Positions 1 through 9,493 of a DNA stretch of 64,000 bases are shown one piece after another. Both the position numbers and the translations under genes were made by a program. The stretch spans positions 2,369,326 through 2,433,325 of the forward strand of contig NZ_CP084098.1 in NCBI RefSeq assembly GCF_036345015.1, read 5' to 3'. The notes beneath the pieces are model-generated. The model had not been told where the DNA came from. It made no database searches and saw nothing but the letters and a program-made list of their open reading frames with translations. The DNA is from Cyanobacterium sp. Dongsha4 (GTDB lineage: Bacteria; Cyanobacteriota; Cyanobacteriia; Cyanobacteriales; Cyanobacteriaceae). Positions within the stretch are counted from its first letter, which is position 1. Each line of letters starts with the position of its first letter.

Positions 1-675
1 TAGTTTTTTAATAAAGAAAAATGGGCTAAAAATTCTCCTAATTGACCTCCAATACTATTGGCTAAAGCGTCTAAAATAGAAAGAGTAATAACTAAAATAA
101 AGGTGATAATTGCTGAGAAAATAGTGCTATCTGTTAAGGAAGAAATAAACATTCCTAATGATAAAATTGATGCGGCCATTAAGATTAAGCCCAAATGTGC
201 TAATAATGGTACTTGAAAAGAAATCGGAGGGGTTGCTCCTTGAAATGCGATCGCTTCATAGAGTATAATCGGCATGATCATGGTAATAAAAAAGATCAAA
301 ACCCCCATTAATTTGCCCAATGCCACCACCCAATTAAATAGTGGAGATGTGGCTAATAATTCAATAGTACCTCTTTTTCTTTCTTCTGCATACAAACCCA
401 TTGAGAGAATTGGTAATATAAACAGAGTCAAAGATGCGATCGCATTAAAGTAAATTTGCATAAATTCATACACCACATCTACAGGGGTAGTGTTACCTAA
501 TTGCTCTTGAATTGCCACACTTTGAATGATACCCTGTTCACTCAGGAGAAGGAAAACAAAAAAGATGCCCGAAATTAACCAAAAAACGGCGGCGATACTA
601 AAGGCTAAAGGAGAGACAAAATAGCCGTGCAACTCTTTTTGGATAATGGCAACAATATTCCAAAATACTTTCATC
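1..675 (-). CDS. ABC-2 type transporter permease (C-terminus off window)
   Basis: The frame opens at an ATG complementary to 673-675 and runs off the left edge without a stop, giving 225 residues. The N-terminus MKVFWNIVAIIQKELHGYFVSP followed by several long hydrophobic segments, with a central AEERKRGTIELLATSP motif, is typical of ABC-2 permeases of the gliding/exopolymer export type (GldF-like). In that family the membrane subunit pairs with a separate ATPase, which would lie beyond the edge. The substrate cannot be inferred. The first 20 residues read as a cytoplasmic amphipathic start rather than a signal peptide. Confidence 0.8.
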
Positions 676-878
676 AATTAAAAATTATGAATTATCAATA
701 ATAGTTTAAAACAAATATTATCTCATTTCAGATTTAAGTATTTATAAAACAATTAATGAAAGACTCTTAACAGAATCAAATAAAAAAAAGATAAACTAAA
801 ATAATCGTTAACAAGTGTCAAACCATGACAAAGATAGAATTTATAATTCCTCTTCATAGTTTAAGTCCCGTTAAAAGA

Positions 879-1657
879 GCAGGGCTGTTTCATTTTCAAA
901 TTTTAAAAGAAAAATAAAGGCGATCGCTTGATAAAATAAAAGGGCAAAAGATCGCATTTATTATAGGTTGAAAAAATGTTAAATAATTTAGTTAACAAAT
1001 TACCAGAAATTCAAGACTTATTAAAGGAAGTGACCACAGAAAATAAAACATTTAGTTTTGATGCACTTCATTGTCAAAAACAAACAATTAAGATAATTAT
1101 TGAAGGAAATAATCATTATTTAATTCCCGTAAAAAAGAATCAAAAAACCTTATATTACTCTTTAGAGAAAATTATAAAATAAAAGAGACCAAACACAATA
1201 TATATAGAGGAAGATAATAGTCATGGAAGACAAATAACACGTCAAGTATCCACATGGAATAATTATCAAGATTTGCCAAAAAAGATGAGTGATAAATTTA
1301 AAGAAATAAAAAATATAATTGAAGTAAAAAGAAGTGGAATGAGAGGAGAAAAACCGTATGAGGAAAAAAATTATTATATTAGTAGCAATTCAGAAACAGC
1401 AACAGAAGTAGGAAAAAAAAGAAGAAATCATTGGAGAATAGAAAACCAACTACACTGGGTAAAAGATGTAATAATGGATGAGGATACTTCAAAAATAAAG
1501 CAGAAACAAGGGGCGATAAATATCTCAGTATTAAAAACTATTGGCATTAATTTTTTTAGACTGTTAAAATTTGAATCGATAACAGAAGGAGAAGGGCGTA
1601 GATGGCTTGGAGCAAATCTTCCAGCTTTTTTGCTTTTCTAAAATGAAACAGCCCTGC
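879..1657 (+). mobile_element. ISAs1-family insertion sequence relic
   Basis: An 18-bp perfect terminal inverted repeat bounds the relic: GCAGGGCTGTTTCATTTT at 879-896 and its exact complement at 1640-1657. Only about 780 bp remain, while members of this family are usually well over 1 kb. The part encoding the N-terminal half of the transposase is missing, so an internal deletion has joined the left end to the middle of the gene. A HIP1 octamer lies at 912-919 near the deletion junction. Confidence 0.85.
976..1641 (+). pseudogene. ISAs1-family transposase, 5'-truncated with in-frame stop
   Basis: Two pieces lie in the same reading frame, separated by a TAA at 1180-1182. The first contains FDALHCQKQTIKIIIEGNNHYLIPVKKNQ, matching the central DA-x-CQ and K-x-NQ blocks of ISAs1 (H-repeat) transposases. 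After the stop the frame continues through HGRQITRQV and NHWRIENQLHWVKDVIMDEDTSK to the usual C-terminus. About half the protein (N-terminal) is absent. It cannot encode a working transposase. Confidence 0.88.
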
Positions 1658-1726
1658 TGGGGGTGAGAGGGGGAAACTAATTCTTCTTAATTCTTCATTT
1701 TTCCTTTGCCCATGCCCTTTTTATTT

Positions 1727-2173
1727 CTAATGTTTATAAGCACCTAATTCAGGATAAAAAGGAGCAGTTTCTTGACAAAAACTAATCCCTAATTTAGATA
1801 ACATAGATTCTAAAACATGGTCAGGAGAAAAACGTAAATAATCATTATTAATTTCTAAACTAACATGACGATTTCCCAGATGATAGGCCGCTTTTAATAA
1901 ATCTAATGTGTTTGGTGACTTCACTGTGATAACAGATTCTAATTTCGCTTTTATTTCTACAAAAAAACTTCTATCATCATTAGTTAATATATCTCCTTCC
2001 ATCAGCACATCTCCCCTTTCTAAATTCAATTTAATGTATTTATTTCCATTTTCACTAATCGCATCAAGCTGTATTTTTTGTTTAACTTTTGTTCTTTCTT
2101 CTGCTGTTAAATATATCTCTAAATCTACCCTAGTATGAGGTAATAATTCACTTTTTTTAGTCAGAATAATCAT
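1727..2173 (-). CDS. ureE: Urease accessory protein UreE
   Basis: The 148-residue product has the family layout: an N-terminal peptide-binding domain, then a metal-binding domain with LKAAYHLGNRHVSLEI, the conserved GNRH block, and a C-terminal tail ending YPELGAYKH. UreE is a nickel metallochaperone that delivers Ni to the urease apoenzyme with UreD, UreF and UreG. The tail is short and lacks the long poly-histidine run found in some homologues. It sits 24 bp downstream of ureA on the same strand, so the two are probably cotranscribed. The catalytic ureB and ureC genes are not in the window. Confidence 0.92.
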   Translation of the reverse strand: MIILTKKSELLPHTRVDLEIYLTAEERTKVKQKIQLDAISENGNKYIKLNLERGDVLMEGDILTNDDRSFFVEIKAKLESVITVKSPNTLDLLKAAYHLGNRHVSLEINNDYLRFSPDHVLESMLSKLGISFCQETAPFYPELGAYKH

Positions 2174-2197
2174 TTCTCTAATGATAATAAATCAAAA

Positions 2198-2500
2198 TTA
2201 ATTAATTGGGTGATGAACTGTTACTAACTTTGTACCATCAGGAAAAGTTGCTTCCACTTGAACTTCTTCCACCATTTCTGAGACACCTTCCATAACGTCA
2301 TTTTTAGTTAATAAAGTACGCCCGTAGCTCATTAACTGTGCCACTGTATGCCCTTCCCTTGCACCCTCTAAAATAGCCGCAGAAATATAGGCAACTGCTT
2401 CAGGGTAATTTAGTTTTAAACCTTTTGCTTTTCTTCTCTCTGCTAATAAACCTGCAGTAAAAATTAACAATTTATCTTTTTCTTGAGGTGATAATTCCAT
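2198..2500 (-). CDS. ureA: Urease gamma subunit UreA
   Basis: At 100 residues, starting [39 protein letters not shown], this is the standard length and sequence of the urease gamma chain, with the later ARxGxTVAxLMxxGRxxL block also intact. UreA forms the structural trimer interface of cytosolic urease, which hydrolyses urea to ammonia and carbon dioxide. It is followed directly by ureE. In cyanobacteria urease genes are often scattered in small groups, which fits this two-gene unit. Its promoter should lie in the 468-bp divergent region it shares with the FHA-PAS gene at 2969. Confidence 0.95.
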   Translation of the reverse strand: MELSPQEKDKLLIFTAGLLAERRKAKGLKLNYPEAVAYISAAILEGAREGHTVAQLMSYGRTLLTKNDVMEGVSEMVEEVQVEATFPDGTKLVTVHHPIN

Positions 2501-2968
2501 AATTTAATAATAATTGATAATTACTATATTTTCTAATAATATAATAGAGAAAGTCTAAATAACCAAATATCTTGACATGAAGATATAGTGTGCTTACCTA
2601 GGTTTTTGTATTTTTTAAGCAATTAGCTATCAACATAATAACGACAATGGTTATCCTTTACTTTCAGTACTATTTTACTGTCATTTATTATATAGCGTTC
2701 GTCAATCATTTGTCATAATTAATTATCGCAAATCCTCCAATGATGAAGCCTAGTCACTTCCTAATTTTTAATTCTTAATTTCCTTCTTTTAAAGAAATAT
2801 TATGAATCTAATAACATTATTATATATATTGTCTGATTAACAATTGAATCCGCTAAAATTTTTCGTAATAGTCATAAATATTTTTCTTTGTTAATTCTGA
2901 AAAAATATTAATTACAAATCAGCTATACCCTTTTAAAACTTAATTCAAAAGAAAGGTAAAAACAATTA
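2501..2968. other. 468-bp divergent intergenic region (ureA / FHA gene)
   Basis: This AT-rich region separates ureA (minus) from the FHA-PAS gene (plus) and must hold both promoters. I see no ORF with coding character and no recognised RNA. Around 2758-2785 there is a copy of the AATTCTTAATT-type intergenic repeat found elsewhere in the window. A GAAAGG stretch at 2950-2955 lies at a suitable distance to be the ribosome binding site of the 2969 gene. Confidence 0.5.
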
Positions 2969-5098
2969 ATGAACATCAATCAAAACTATATTAAACATAT
3001 TTTAGCAGTTGAGTGTGGCAGTTGGAAAAAAACTTTTTTCCTAGATAAAGATAATTATTCTATTGGGCGAAATTCTACTAATACTTTTTTCTGTCATCAT
3101 AGAGTTATTTCTCGTAATCATGCCCATATTATTAAAGTAAACTATCAGAGTTTAGTTGATTCAGAGCAATCGGAAAATATTTTTTGGTTAATGGATGGGG
3201 ATTTTTTTGGAAGAAGAAGTACCAATGGTATTTATGTCAATGGAAAAAAATGTTTTTGTGCAAAACTAAATCCGGGAGATATTATCTTTTTTGGTGGGAT
3301 AGATGTTAAGGCAAAATATGATATTGTCAACCTTCAATCAAAGACTTTTTATAGTATTGCTTCTCCCGATTATAAATCAGTTTTTACTGAAAAAGTAAAT
3401 AATTCAGAGATTTCAGATTTAAGCATATTTAGTACTTTTACTGATGATAATTTTGGTATTTTAGAGCTTATTTCTCAGGGGGTATTTATCGTTAATTTAA
3501 AATCTTCTGAGATTATTAAGGTAAATCAGAATTATGCTCAAATGTTGGGCTATTTAAGTTCAGAAATAATAGGCTTAAAGTTGCAGGAATTAGATTGTTC
3601 TGAAAAAGAGATGATTAACTATGATTTATCAATTTTAGCAAAAAATAATGTTAAGAGTTGTCGATATTCAATTCATCAAGGAAAAGATAAGAAACTAATC
3701 AATGTTTTAGTGAAAAGTGTTCCGATTAATTATCAAGAACAAAAATGTCTTTTAGTATCTGTCGAAAATAATAGTAATTTACAAAAGTTAGAAGATGCTT
3801 TGCGTTATCAAACTTCTCATAATTTGAGTACAAATTTAGGGAATAAAAATTTACTCGAAAAACAATTAGCATGGTCTTTAGGTTTTAATAGTTTAAAAGA
3901 AAGTAATATAGCCCTAATTAAAATAAAGGTTAATCAATGGGATAATATTAGCAATTACTTCTCTCAAGAAAATGTAAGTAAGTTATTAGAAAATTTAATT
4001 TTTATTATTAAAAAATCTCTTTCTTCTATTGATTGCTTATGTCAAATATCTGCTGATGAATTTATTATCTTAAAAGAGGAAATCATTAACGAATCTCAGA
4101 TTAATAATATTATTGGGCAAATTTTAACTGATTTAAAACAACCTATAATTATTAATGGAAATTCAATTATTTTAAATGTTAATTTAGGTGTCACTATCCA
4201 TCCCCAAGATGGTAAAAATTTTCATGATTTAATGAAAAATACGAATATAGCCTTAGAAAGCAGTTATGAATATGGTAATAGTAGCTGTCAATTTTTTAGG
4301 GACAATATAGTTGAGACAACAACTATTAAAAATAAAAATTTCACGTTAATGGGCGACAGTATTAGTAATAATAAGTTTGTCTTAAAGTATTCTCCGATAG
4401 TCAGCACAAAAACAGAAATTTTAAGTGGTTTTAATGCAACCATTAATTTGTCGCAAGAAAAAATAGATTTACAAGAATTAGATATTTTATTACAAGTTAA
4501 AGAGTTTAATTATGATGAAAATTTATTACTATGGTCATTAGAACAAATATTAAAAGACTATAATTCGTGGATGGAGGATAGACAAACTTTTGACCTAAAA
4601 ATAAGTTTAAAAGTTCTGTTATCAACTCTAATGAAAGATAATGTCATTGATAAAGTCAGTGAGTTAATTACTCCCGAAAATCAGTTTCCTTCTGTAGAAT
4701 TAGAAATTGTATTGGATAATAGTTTGTTTGAAGAAAATATTGTAATTGAGGGTTTAAATATACTTAGCAATAGTTCTTTAAACTATGGTTTATTTAGTCC
4801 AGATATTCAGACATTTTTCGCTTTTATGAGAGAAAAAATAAAAGTGAATACTTTAAAAACTTCTTCTCGTTTGATTGAAAATTTAGAGGGCAATTCAGGA
4901 GAAGAAAAATTCATCACTTGTGCTGTTGATTTGGCTCAATTCTTAAATGTAGATTTAGTAATAGAAGGGGTTAACTCTGAAAATCAGAAAGATATTTTAT
5001 CGAGTATTGGTTGCGATAGAATGCAGGGTTTATTCTTTTCTCCTGCTTTAGAATCAGAAAAAGTACCTAACTTTTTGAAAAAATCAAAGGTTGAATAG
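2969..5098 (+). CDS. FHA-PAS protein with degenerate GGDEF and EAL domains
   Basis: Residues ~10-115 form an FHA phosphothreonine-binding domain (YSIGRNSTN, then VISRNHAHI and a GRRSTNGIYVNG block). A PAS domain follows (~150-265), then a GGDEF-like domain in which the signature is SADEF at ~361-365, and an EAL-like domain in which the catalytic EAL is replaced (FNAT at ~486) and the DDFG block is missing. The end, LVIEGVNSENQKDI...CDRMQGLFFSP, is still recognisably EAL-family. I infer neither cyclic-di-GMP synthesis nor hydrolysis; it is more likely a receptor or partner. It shares architecture with the intact-looking paralogue at 49623-52130. Confidence 0.85.
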   Translation: MNINQNYIKHILAVECGSWKKTFFLDKDNYSIGRNSTNTFFCHHRVISRNHAHIIKVNYQSLVDSEQSENIFWLMDGDFFGRRSTNGIYVNGKKCFCAKLNPGDIIFFGGIDVKAKYDIVNLQSKTFYSIASPDYKSVFTEKVNNSEISDLSIFSTFTDDNFGILELISQGVFIVNLKSSEIIKVNQNYAQMLGYLSSEIIGLKLQELDCSEKEMINYDLSILAKNNVKSCRYSIHQGKDKKLINVLVKSVPINYQEQKCLLVSVENNSNLQKLEDALRYQTSHNLSTNLGNKNLLEKQLAWSLGFNSLKESNIALIKIKVNQWDNISNYFSQENVSKLLENLIFIIKKSLSSIDCLCQISADEFIILKEEIINESQINNIIGQILTDLKQPIIINGNSIILNVNLGVTIHPQDGKNFHDLMKNTNIALESSYEYGNSSCQFFRDNIVETTTIKNKNFTLMGDSISNNKFVLKYSPIVSTKTEILSGFNATINLSQEKIDLQELDILLQVKEFNYDENLLLWSLEQILKDYNSWMEDRQTFDLKISLKVLLSTLMKDNVIDKVSELITPENQFPSVELEIVLDNSLFEENIVIEGLNILSNSSLNYGLFSPDIQTFFAFMREKIKVNTLKTSSRLIENLEGNSGEEKFITCAVDLAQFLNVDLVIEGVNSENQKDILSSIGCDRMQGLFFSPALESEKVPNFLKKSKVE

Positions 5099-5307
5099 TT
5101 TTTTGTTTTTGTATAAATATTCAATGCTTTGTAGTTCAGATTTAAGAGTTATAATTGTCGCTTTTGCCGAAAATGGTGGCGGTATCAAAAAAGTTTCTAA
5201 AGTAGTTCAATTTTCCTAGACTTCCATCTATAGGATGGTTAAGTTAAGGAAAAACTGATTAAGTAATTATTATTGCTACGCTTTTGTCTGCCACAATCTT
5301 TTAACTC

Positions 5308-6018
5308 CTAAAGACGCTTTAAAATATTGTTACCGTGGGTATCTGTACCGCAGGTGGTATATAAGTTGTATTTACGGGCTAATTTCAGGGCTTGAGTTGT
5401 CTGTTTAAGGCTAGGTATCCAAGGTTGAGGATTACCATAGGCATAATAGGCTTCTACTCCGTCAATACCCAGCTCATAAGCCTCTCTAATCAATTCCTCA
5501 GCACTACGACGATAACGGAAGGGGTGAGCTAAAACGACTAATCCTCCTGCTCGATGTAAGGATTTTATGACTTTTTCCGCTTTGGCATTTTCTCCTTCAG
5601 GATTTTCCCCTGTCAGATATTTTTGTAGATGTTCATTTTCAGGATCAAAACCATAACCCAAAATATGCACATTTGTTCCGTTTAACTCTGAAGTAATTTC
5701 GATTCCAGTCCACAAATAGGGCAAGCTAACTCTTGGGTTAAATTTTGATTTCTCTTGTAACCATTTATAAGCACGATAAAAACCTTTGACGCTGTGATGA
5801 TCAGAAATAGCTAAACCTTTCAAGCCAAGTGCGATCGCTTGTTCTATTAAGGATTCAGGGGTTAATTGACCATCAGAACAACTTGTGTGTAAATGAAAAT
5901 TATATTGATAAGGACAACTATTATTATCTACTCTTTCCCATACATTCGCTAATCTCACAGTATCTTGAGGACGCTCATCTAATAATTGAAATGGATTTGT
6001 TTCTGCTTTTAGTAACAT
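5308..6018 (-). CDS. PHP-domain metal-dependent phosphoesterase
   Basis: The 236-residue protein carries the PHP metal-binding motifs in order: NFHLHTSCSDG (first HxH and D), LAISDHHSVKG (DHH), TGIEIT, VVLAHPFRYR (the AHP block) and TCGTDTHG near the C-terminus (DxH). These place it with the stand-alone YciV/TrpH-like PHP proteins, which hydrolyse phosphoesters, often of nucleotides or short RNA. The N-terminal 35 residues are family-specific. No operon partner is evident, as the neighbouring genes are over 190 bp away. The exact substrate is not known from sequence. Confidence 0.88.
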   Translation of the reverse strand: MLLKAETNPFQLLDERPQDTVRLANVWERVDNNSCPYQYNFHLHTSCSDGQLTPESLIEQAIALGLKGLAISDHHSVKGFYRAYKWLQEKSKFNPRVSLPYLWTGIEITSELNGTNVHILGYGFDPENEHLQKYLTGENPEGENAKAEKVIKSLHRAGGLVVLAHPFRYRRSAEELIREAYELGIDGVEAYYAYGNPQPWIPSLKQTTQALKLARKYNLYTTCGTDTHGNNILKRL

Positions 6019-6216
6019 TGTCTTAGCAACTATTACGAATTATTAAGTTTAATTTAACAAAAATTTTCCGTAATTGACTGTAATTTTTAAAAAAATTGGC
6101 AAAATATTTGTTATCTCGATCATTCTTTTTTTTTATATAAGTCTAAATACTTAGTCCTCCATATACTCTTTTTTCTCAATAATTAAATTGGTAACTAATT
6201 TTTCAGAATCAGGGGT

Positions 6217-8316
6217 TTAGTAGTTAATAATATCCAACTCAGCTTTGATACTTAAGTGTTTATAATGCCCTAACTTATTTTGTTTTTTCTGAAAAGGAAA
6301 GGGCAGAATTTTATTTTTCACAACATTTAATAAGATTAAAATAGACTGTATTTCATTGGGAACAATTTTCGTTTGCCATCTGTGAGGACTACAAAATAAA
6401 AACTCGACCAAAGCTCGATACTCAGATAAATTTAGTTGCGGATATTCTATCAATAAATCTACTTTTCTGTTTCTAAAATTAACATCTTTAATTATGCCGT
6501 TTAAGGTTAAATCTAACTCATTAAAATGTAATTCGACAGTTGAATTATGTTTAATTAATGGTAAGGAATAGTTGTCAGGAAAAGATACTTTGACTCCTTT
6601 TTCGGAGAGGGAATAACTAAAGCCATGTAATTGTATATGGTTATTAATCTTAAGGTTAATGGAAGTATTAATATTTAACCAAGGATAAAAATCTTTTTGA
6701 GGTTTTTCGACAAAAGCTAATATTGCCACAGTTAAAAGTATTAAATAGTATAAGTTCCAAAAAATACCTATTTCTAAACTACTGTAAGCAAATCTTAATT
6801 CTACTATCAAGCTATTAACCGATTGACTATTAAACAATAAATAAATACAAATAATTAAACTAGATAGTGTAGAAATAAAAGCATAAATTAGAGGTAGAGC
6901 TAAATTCCAACGAAAAATAGCTTTATCGGTGCAAATTCCTTTTGGAGTAACTTTAAAACCTCCAGAAAAAGGCTTAACCAGAGTTTTTATGATTGCCCAC
7001 GAAACGGGAAAAGCTAAAATTAAACTATAAATATCAGCGACAATTTTTGCAGTTGAATTATCACAAAGTCGATAAAAAATCGTAAATTGAAATACCATTA
7101 ATGGTAGGAAATATGAAAGCCAATCATGAACATTGGTAACTAAGGGAGGCATTTTAAAGATAAAACAAAGAGGAAAAATAACCAGAGAAATTAAGATACT
7201 AATACTGGTAAACCAATGAATAACTCCTGTTAAATAAATAATTCTTTGATGAAAGTTTAAACCCTTAATGGTGAGGGGATTTGCAGAGACAAAAAAACCT
7301 TCCATTGTGCCTTGAGCCCATCGCATTCTTTGGCGAAATAAAGCGGGAATATTCTCTGGCACTAATCCAGCACTTAATCTTTCTGTTAAATAAATTACTT
7401 CATATTTTTTCCCTAGTAAAAGAATTGTTGTAAAGTAGTCTTCTGCAACAGAATCAGTATAAAAACCATTTACCTCATTAAGGGCGGATCTTCTGACAAT
7501 AAAAGAGCTACCATAACACATAACGCTGTTATAATAGTCTCGCATTGGTTGATTAAGTCGGGAAGAGCATTCTTCTGTGGGATGTCCTAAGATATTTTCT
7601 AAGCCTAAATTTCGGGCAACAGTGTCTTGATTATAGTAATGTTGATGGGTTTGTAATAAACCTAATTCTGGTTTTTGGAAAAATCCTACTGTGCGAGAGA
7701 GAAAATTTTTACAAGGCACAAAATCGGCATCAAATACTGTCACTAAATCACCGTTGGTTAATTTTAAAGCATGATTTAAGTTTCCTGCTTTTGCGTGTTG
7801 ATGTTCTTCTCTGGAAATATAGTTACAACCTAATTGAAACGCTAATTCTTCTACTTCTTTTCTATTGCCGTCATCTAAAAGATATACTTTTTTGTTGGGA
7901 TATTCTATGGCTTGACAACCAATTATTGTACGTCTTAAGATTGCGATCGATTCATTATAGGTTGGAATCAAAATATCAACGGTGGGAGAATATTGATTTT
8001 CTCTGACGGTTGCTTCCCAAAAATCAGCTTCTTGATGACGATAGTTTCTTTTGATACCTAAAAATAACTCGAAATGGGGAACAATTAAAGTGATAAATTC
8101 AAGAATAAAAATAAATAAACTAATTGCGGTTGTGAGTTTTGTTGCTAAATTTAGGGTGTAAAAACCTCTCCATAGAAGATACCTAACGGTTAACAAAAAG
8201 AAAACAGAAACTAATATTCCTCTACCTAATGGTGATTTCTTGTCGAAAAATTGAAGAATAATAATACCAAAAACAAACACACCCATAGTAGGTGCTAAAT
8301 ATAAAAAATCATTCAT
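6217..8316 (-). CDS. Cellulose-synthase-like family 2 glycosyltransferase with PilZ-like C-terminus
   Basis: The 699-residue membrane protein has two or three N-terminal membrane helices, then a GT2 catalytic domain: DILIPTYNE (~114), LLDDG (~146), VFDADF (~194), AEDY (~291) and RQRMRW (~328), the full D, DxD, ED, Q(R/Q)xRW set of processive beta-glycan synthases. Four or so membrane helices follow, and residues ~555-670 look like a PilZ domain (SLSEKGVKVSF). The paired arginine motif that normally precedes PilZ ligand binding is not obvious, so cyclic-di-GMP control is uncertain. Such proteins make cellulose or related exopolysaccharide in cyanobacteria. The gene stands alone. Confidence 0.85.
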   Translation of the reverse strand: MNDFLYLAPTMGVFVFGIIILQFFDKKSPLGRGILVSVFFLLTVRYLLWRGFYTLNLATKLTTAISLFIFILEFITLIVPHFELFLGIKRNYRHQEADFWEATVRENQYSPTVDILIPTYNESIAILRRTIIGCQAIEYPNKKVYLLDDGNRKEVEELAFQLGCNYISREEHQHAKAGNLNHALKLTNGDLVTVFDADFVPCKNFLSRTVGFFQKPELGLLQTHQHYYNQDTVARNLGLENILGHPTEECSSRLNQPMRDYYNSVMCYGSSFIVRRSALNEVNGFYTDSVAEDYFTTILLLGKKYEVIYLTERLSAGLVPENIPALFRQRMRWAQGTMEGFFVSANPLTIKGLNFHQRIIYLTGVIHWFTSISILISLVIFPLCFIFKMPPLVTNVHDWLSYFLPLMVFQFTIFYRLCDNSTAKIVADIYSLILAFPVSWAIIKTLVKPFSGGFKVTPKGICTDKAIFRWNLALPLIYAFISTLSSLIICIYLLFNSQSVNSLIVELRFAYSSLEIGIFWNLYYLILLTVAILAFVEKPQKDFYPWLNINTSINLKINNHIQLHGFSYSLSEKGVKVSFPDNYSLPLIKHNSTVELHFNELDLTLNGIIKDVNFRNRKVDLLIEYPQLNLSEYRALVEFLFCSPHRWQTKIVPNEIQSILILLNVVKNKILPFPFQKKQNKLGHYKHLSIKAELDIINY

Positions 8317-8494
8317 ATTTTATGGTAATGATTATTTTTTGAATAGTTTTTTGTGGTTTAAATAAACTCAAAATCACCGATAAATTTGTTTCAAGATATA
8401 TCCTGAAAATGAAGTTGTGATATTTGACACATCAATCTTAACAAATCTTTATAATTCTTTGAGGATGGCAAAACCAAGAAACTCCATTAACTGC

Positions 8495-9310
8495 CTATTC
8501 AACCTTGGTAAAAACACAACTTAAATAAATGATTTCTCCTTTCACAAAACCATTATAAATTTTTCCTTCTTTCATCCCCGCAAATTCTGCTACTGCCTGA
8601 CGCAAAAACTTCGGCACGTTAGTGTTAATCAAATTTTGCTTAGTATCATTAACTAATTCCAAAGCCCTAATTACATTAGCGGTAATTTCTTTCCTTTTAA
8701 TCTCCTTTAGCCCAGATTTTGTAAAACTAATGTTAAGTTTATTTAAATCTCCTATGGGGCGTAAATCAGCCCAAGAAAAAATCCCATTCGGTTTCAACAC
8801 TCTTGCCACTTCTTGCATAAACTTCGTCATTGAGCCATAACAGTGGGATGATTCTACATTGATTATGACATCAAAACTATTATCAGCAAAGGGTAAATTC
8901 TCACTATCTCCTTGTAAATAGGATAAATTGTGATGTTGATACAGTTTATTTGCTACGGTAATATTTTCCGAGGATAAATCTACTCCTTTTATTTCTTCTG
9001 GAGAGAAGGTTTTAGCCAAAAAAAATGCCCCTGCACCTCTACCACAACCAACTTCTAATACTTTTTTTCCTTTCAAGTCAGTGGTGCTACTCACATACTG
9101 ATAAAGTTGAATATAGTAGCGATTGGCTTCATCTTCTGGGGATAAAATTAAAGGTTTCAATTCGGAGTTAAAATCATCAAAACCATAATTCATGAATTGT
9201 AAATCTGGTTTTTGATAAGAATTTGCCAGTAAATCGTACCACCAACGCCATAATTTTCGTTTTAATTTTGGTGATATTTCTGTTAATAAGATAAAAAAGT
9301 TTTCCAGCAT
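8495..9310 (-). CDS. SAM-dependent class I methyltransferase
   Basis: A 271-residue protein with a Rossmann methyltransferase core: motif I VLEVGCGRGAGAFFLA (~83), an acidic GVDLSSENI after strand 2, GDSENLPFADNSFDVIINVESSHCYG and the post-core VLKPNGIFSWADLRP. Overall it resembles the phthiotriol/sterol/small-molecule methyltransferases annotated in many cyanobacteria. It has no signal peptide, but the N-terminus (LKRKLWRWWYDLLA) is hydrophobic and basic and could touch membrane. Substrate unknown. Remnants of a PIN gene and a Uma2 gene lie directly upstream. Confidence 0.82.
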   Translation of the reverse strand: MLENFFILLTEISPKLKRKLWRWWYDLLANSYQKPDLQFMNYGFDDFNSELKPLILSPEDEANRYYIQLYQYVSSTTDLKGKKVLEVGCGRGAGAFFLAKTFSPEEIKGVDLSSENITVANKLYQHHNLSYLQGDSENLPFADNSFDVIINVESSHCYGSMTKFMQEVARVLKPNGIFSWADLRPIGDLNKLNISFTKSGLKEIKRKEITANVIRALELVNDTKQNLINTNVPKFLRQAVAEFAGMKEGKIYNGFVKGEIIYLSCVFTKVE

Positions 9311-9328
9311 TTTTGTTACTAAATAAGC

Positions 9329-9433
9329 CTAGCAAGATATTGAATAAAGGCTCGTGAGAGGGATGTTTTCGGCAATGGATTCGGCTACTATAATACAATC
9401 AAAAGGATCTCTTCGATAGCTAATATTATGGCT
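9329..9433 (-). pseudogene. PIN-domain (VapC-like) toxin fragment
   Basis: Reading on the minus strand up to the TAG at 9329-9331, the frame gives NISYRRDPFDCIIVAESIAENIPL, which matches the C-terminal RDPFDRLLIAQA block of VapC-type PIN nucleases. An upstream TAA closes the frame and the rest of the gene is missing, so this is about 30 codons of relic. It sits just upstream of the methyltransferase gene and downstream of the Uma2 relic. Confidence 0.6.
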
Positions 9434-9475
9434 CTCTTACTTCTCGTTGTGTAAATTATTGGTTAAGGTAGGCTG
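9429..9475 (+). repeat. Intergenic repeat, copy 1
   Basis: This stretch (TGGCTCTCTTACTTCTCG and onward through a TTATTGGTTAAGGTAGGC block) is repeated with a few differences at 52140-52185, 42.7 kb away, next to a different gene. No coding potential is seen in either copy. It is probably a small dispersed intergenic repeat or an insertion-sequence scar. Confidence 0.6.
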
Positions 9476-9493
9476 AAAGGCAACAGAGAATTC

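Noticed and set aside
2620-2730. CGACAATGG / ACTGTCATTT / TTTGTCATAATT pieces as another CAST end
   Set aside because: The pieces are irregularly spaced and there is no TGTAC terminus; probably chance in AT-rich DNA.
6217-8316. Confident cyclic-di-GMP regulation of the glycosyltransferase
   Set aside because: The PilZ-like C-terminus lacks a clear RxxxR motif, so binding is not asserted.
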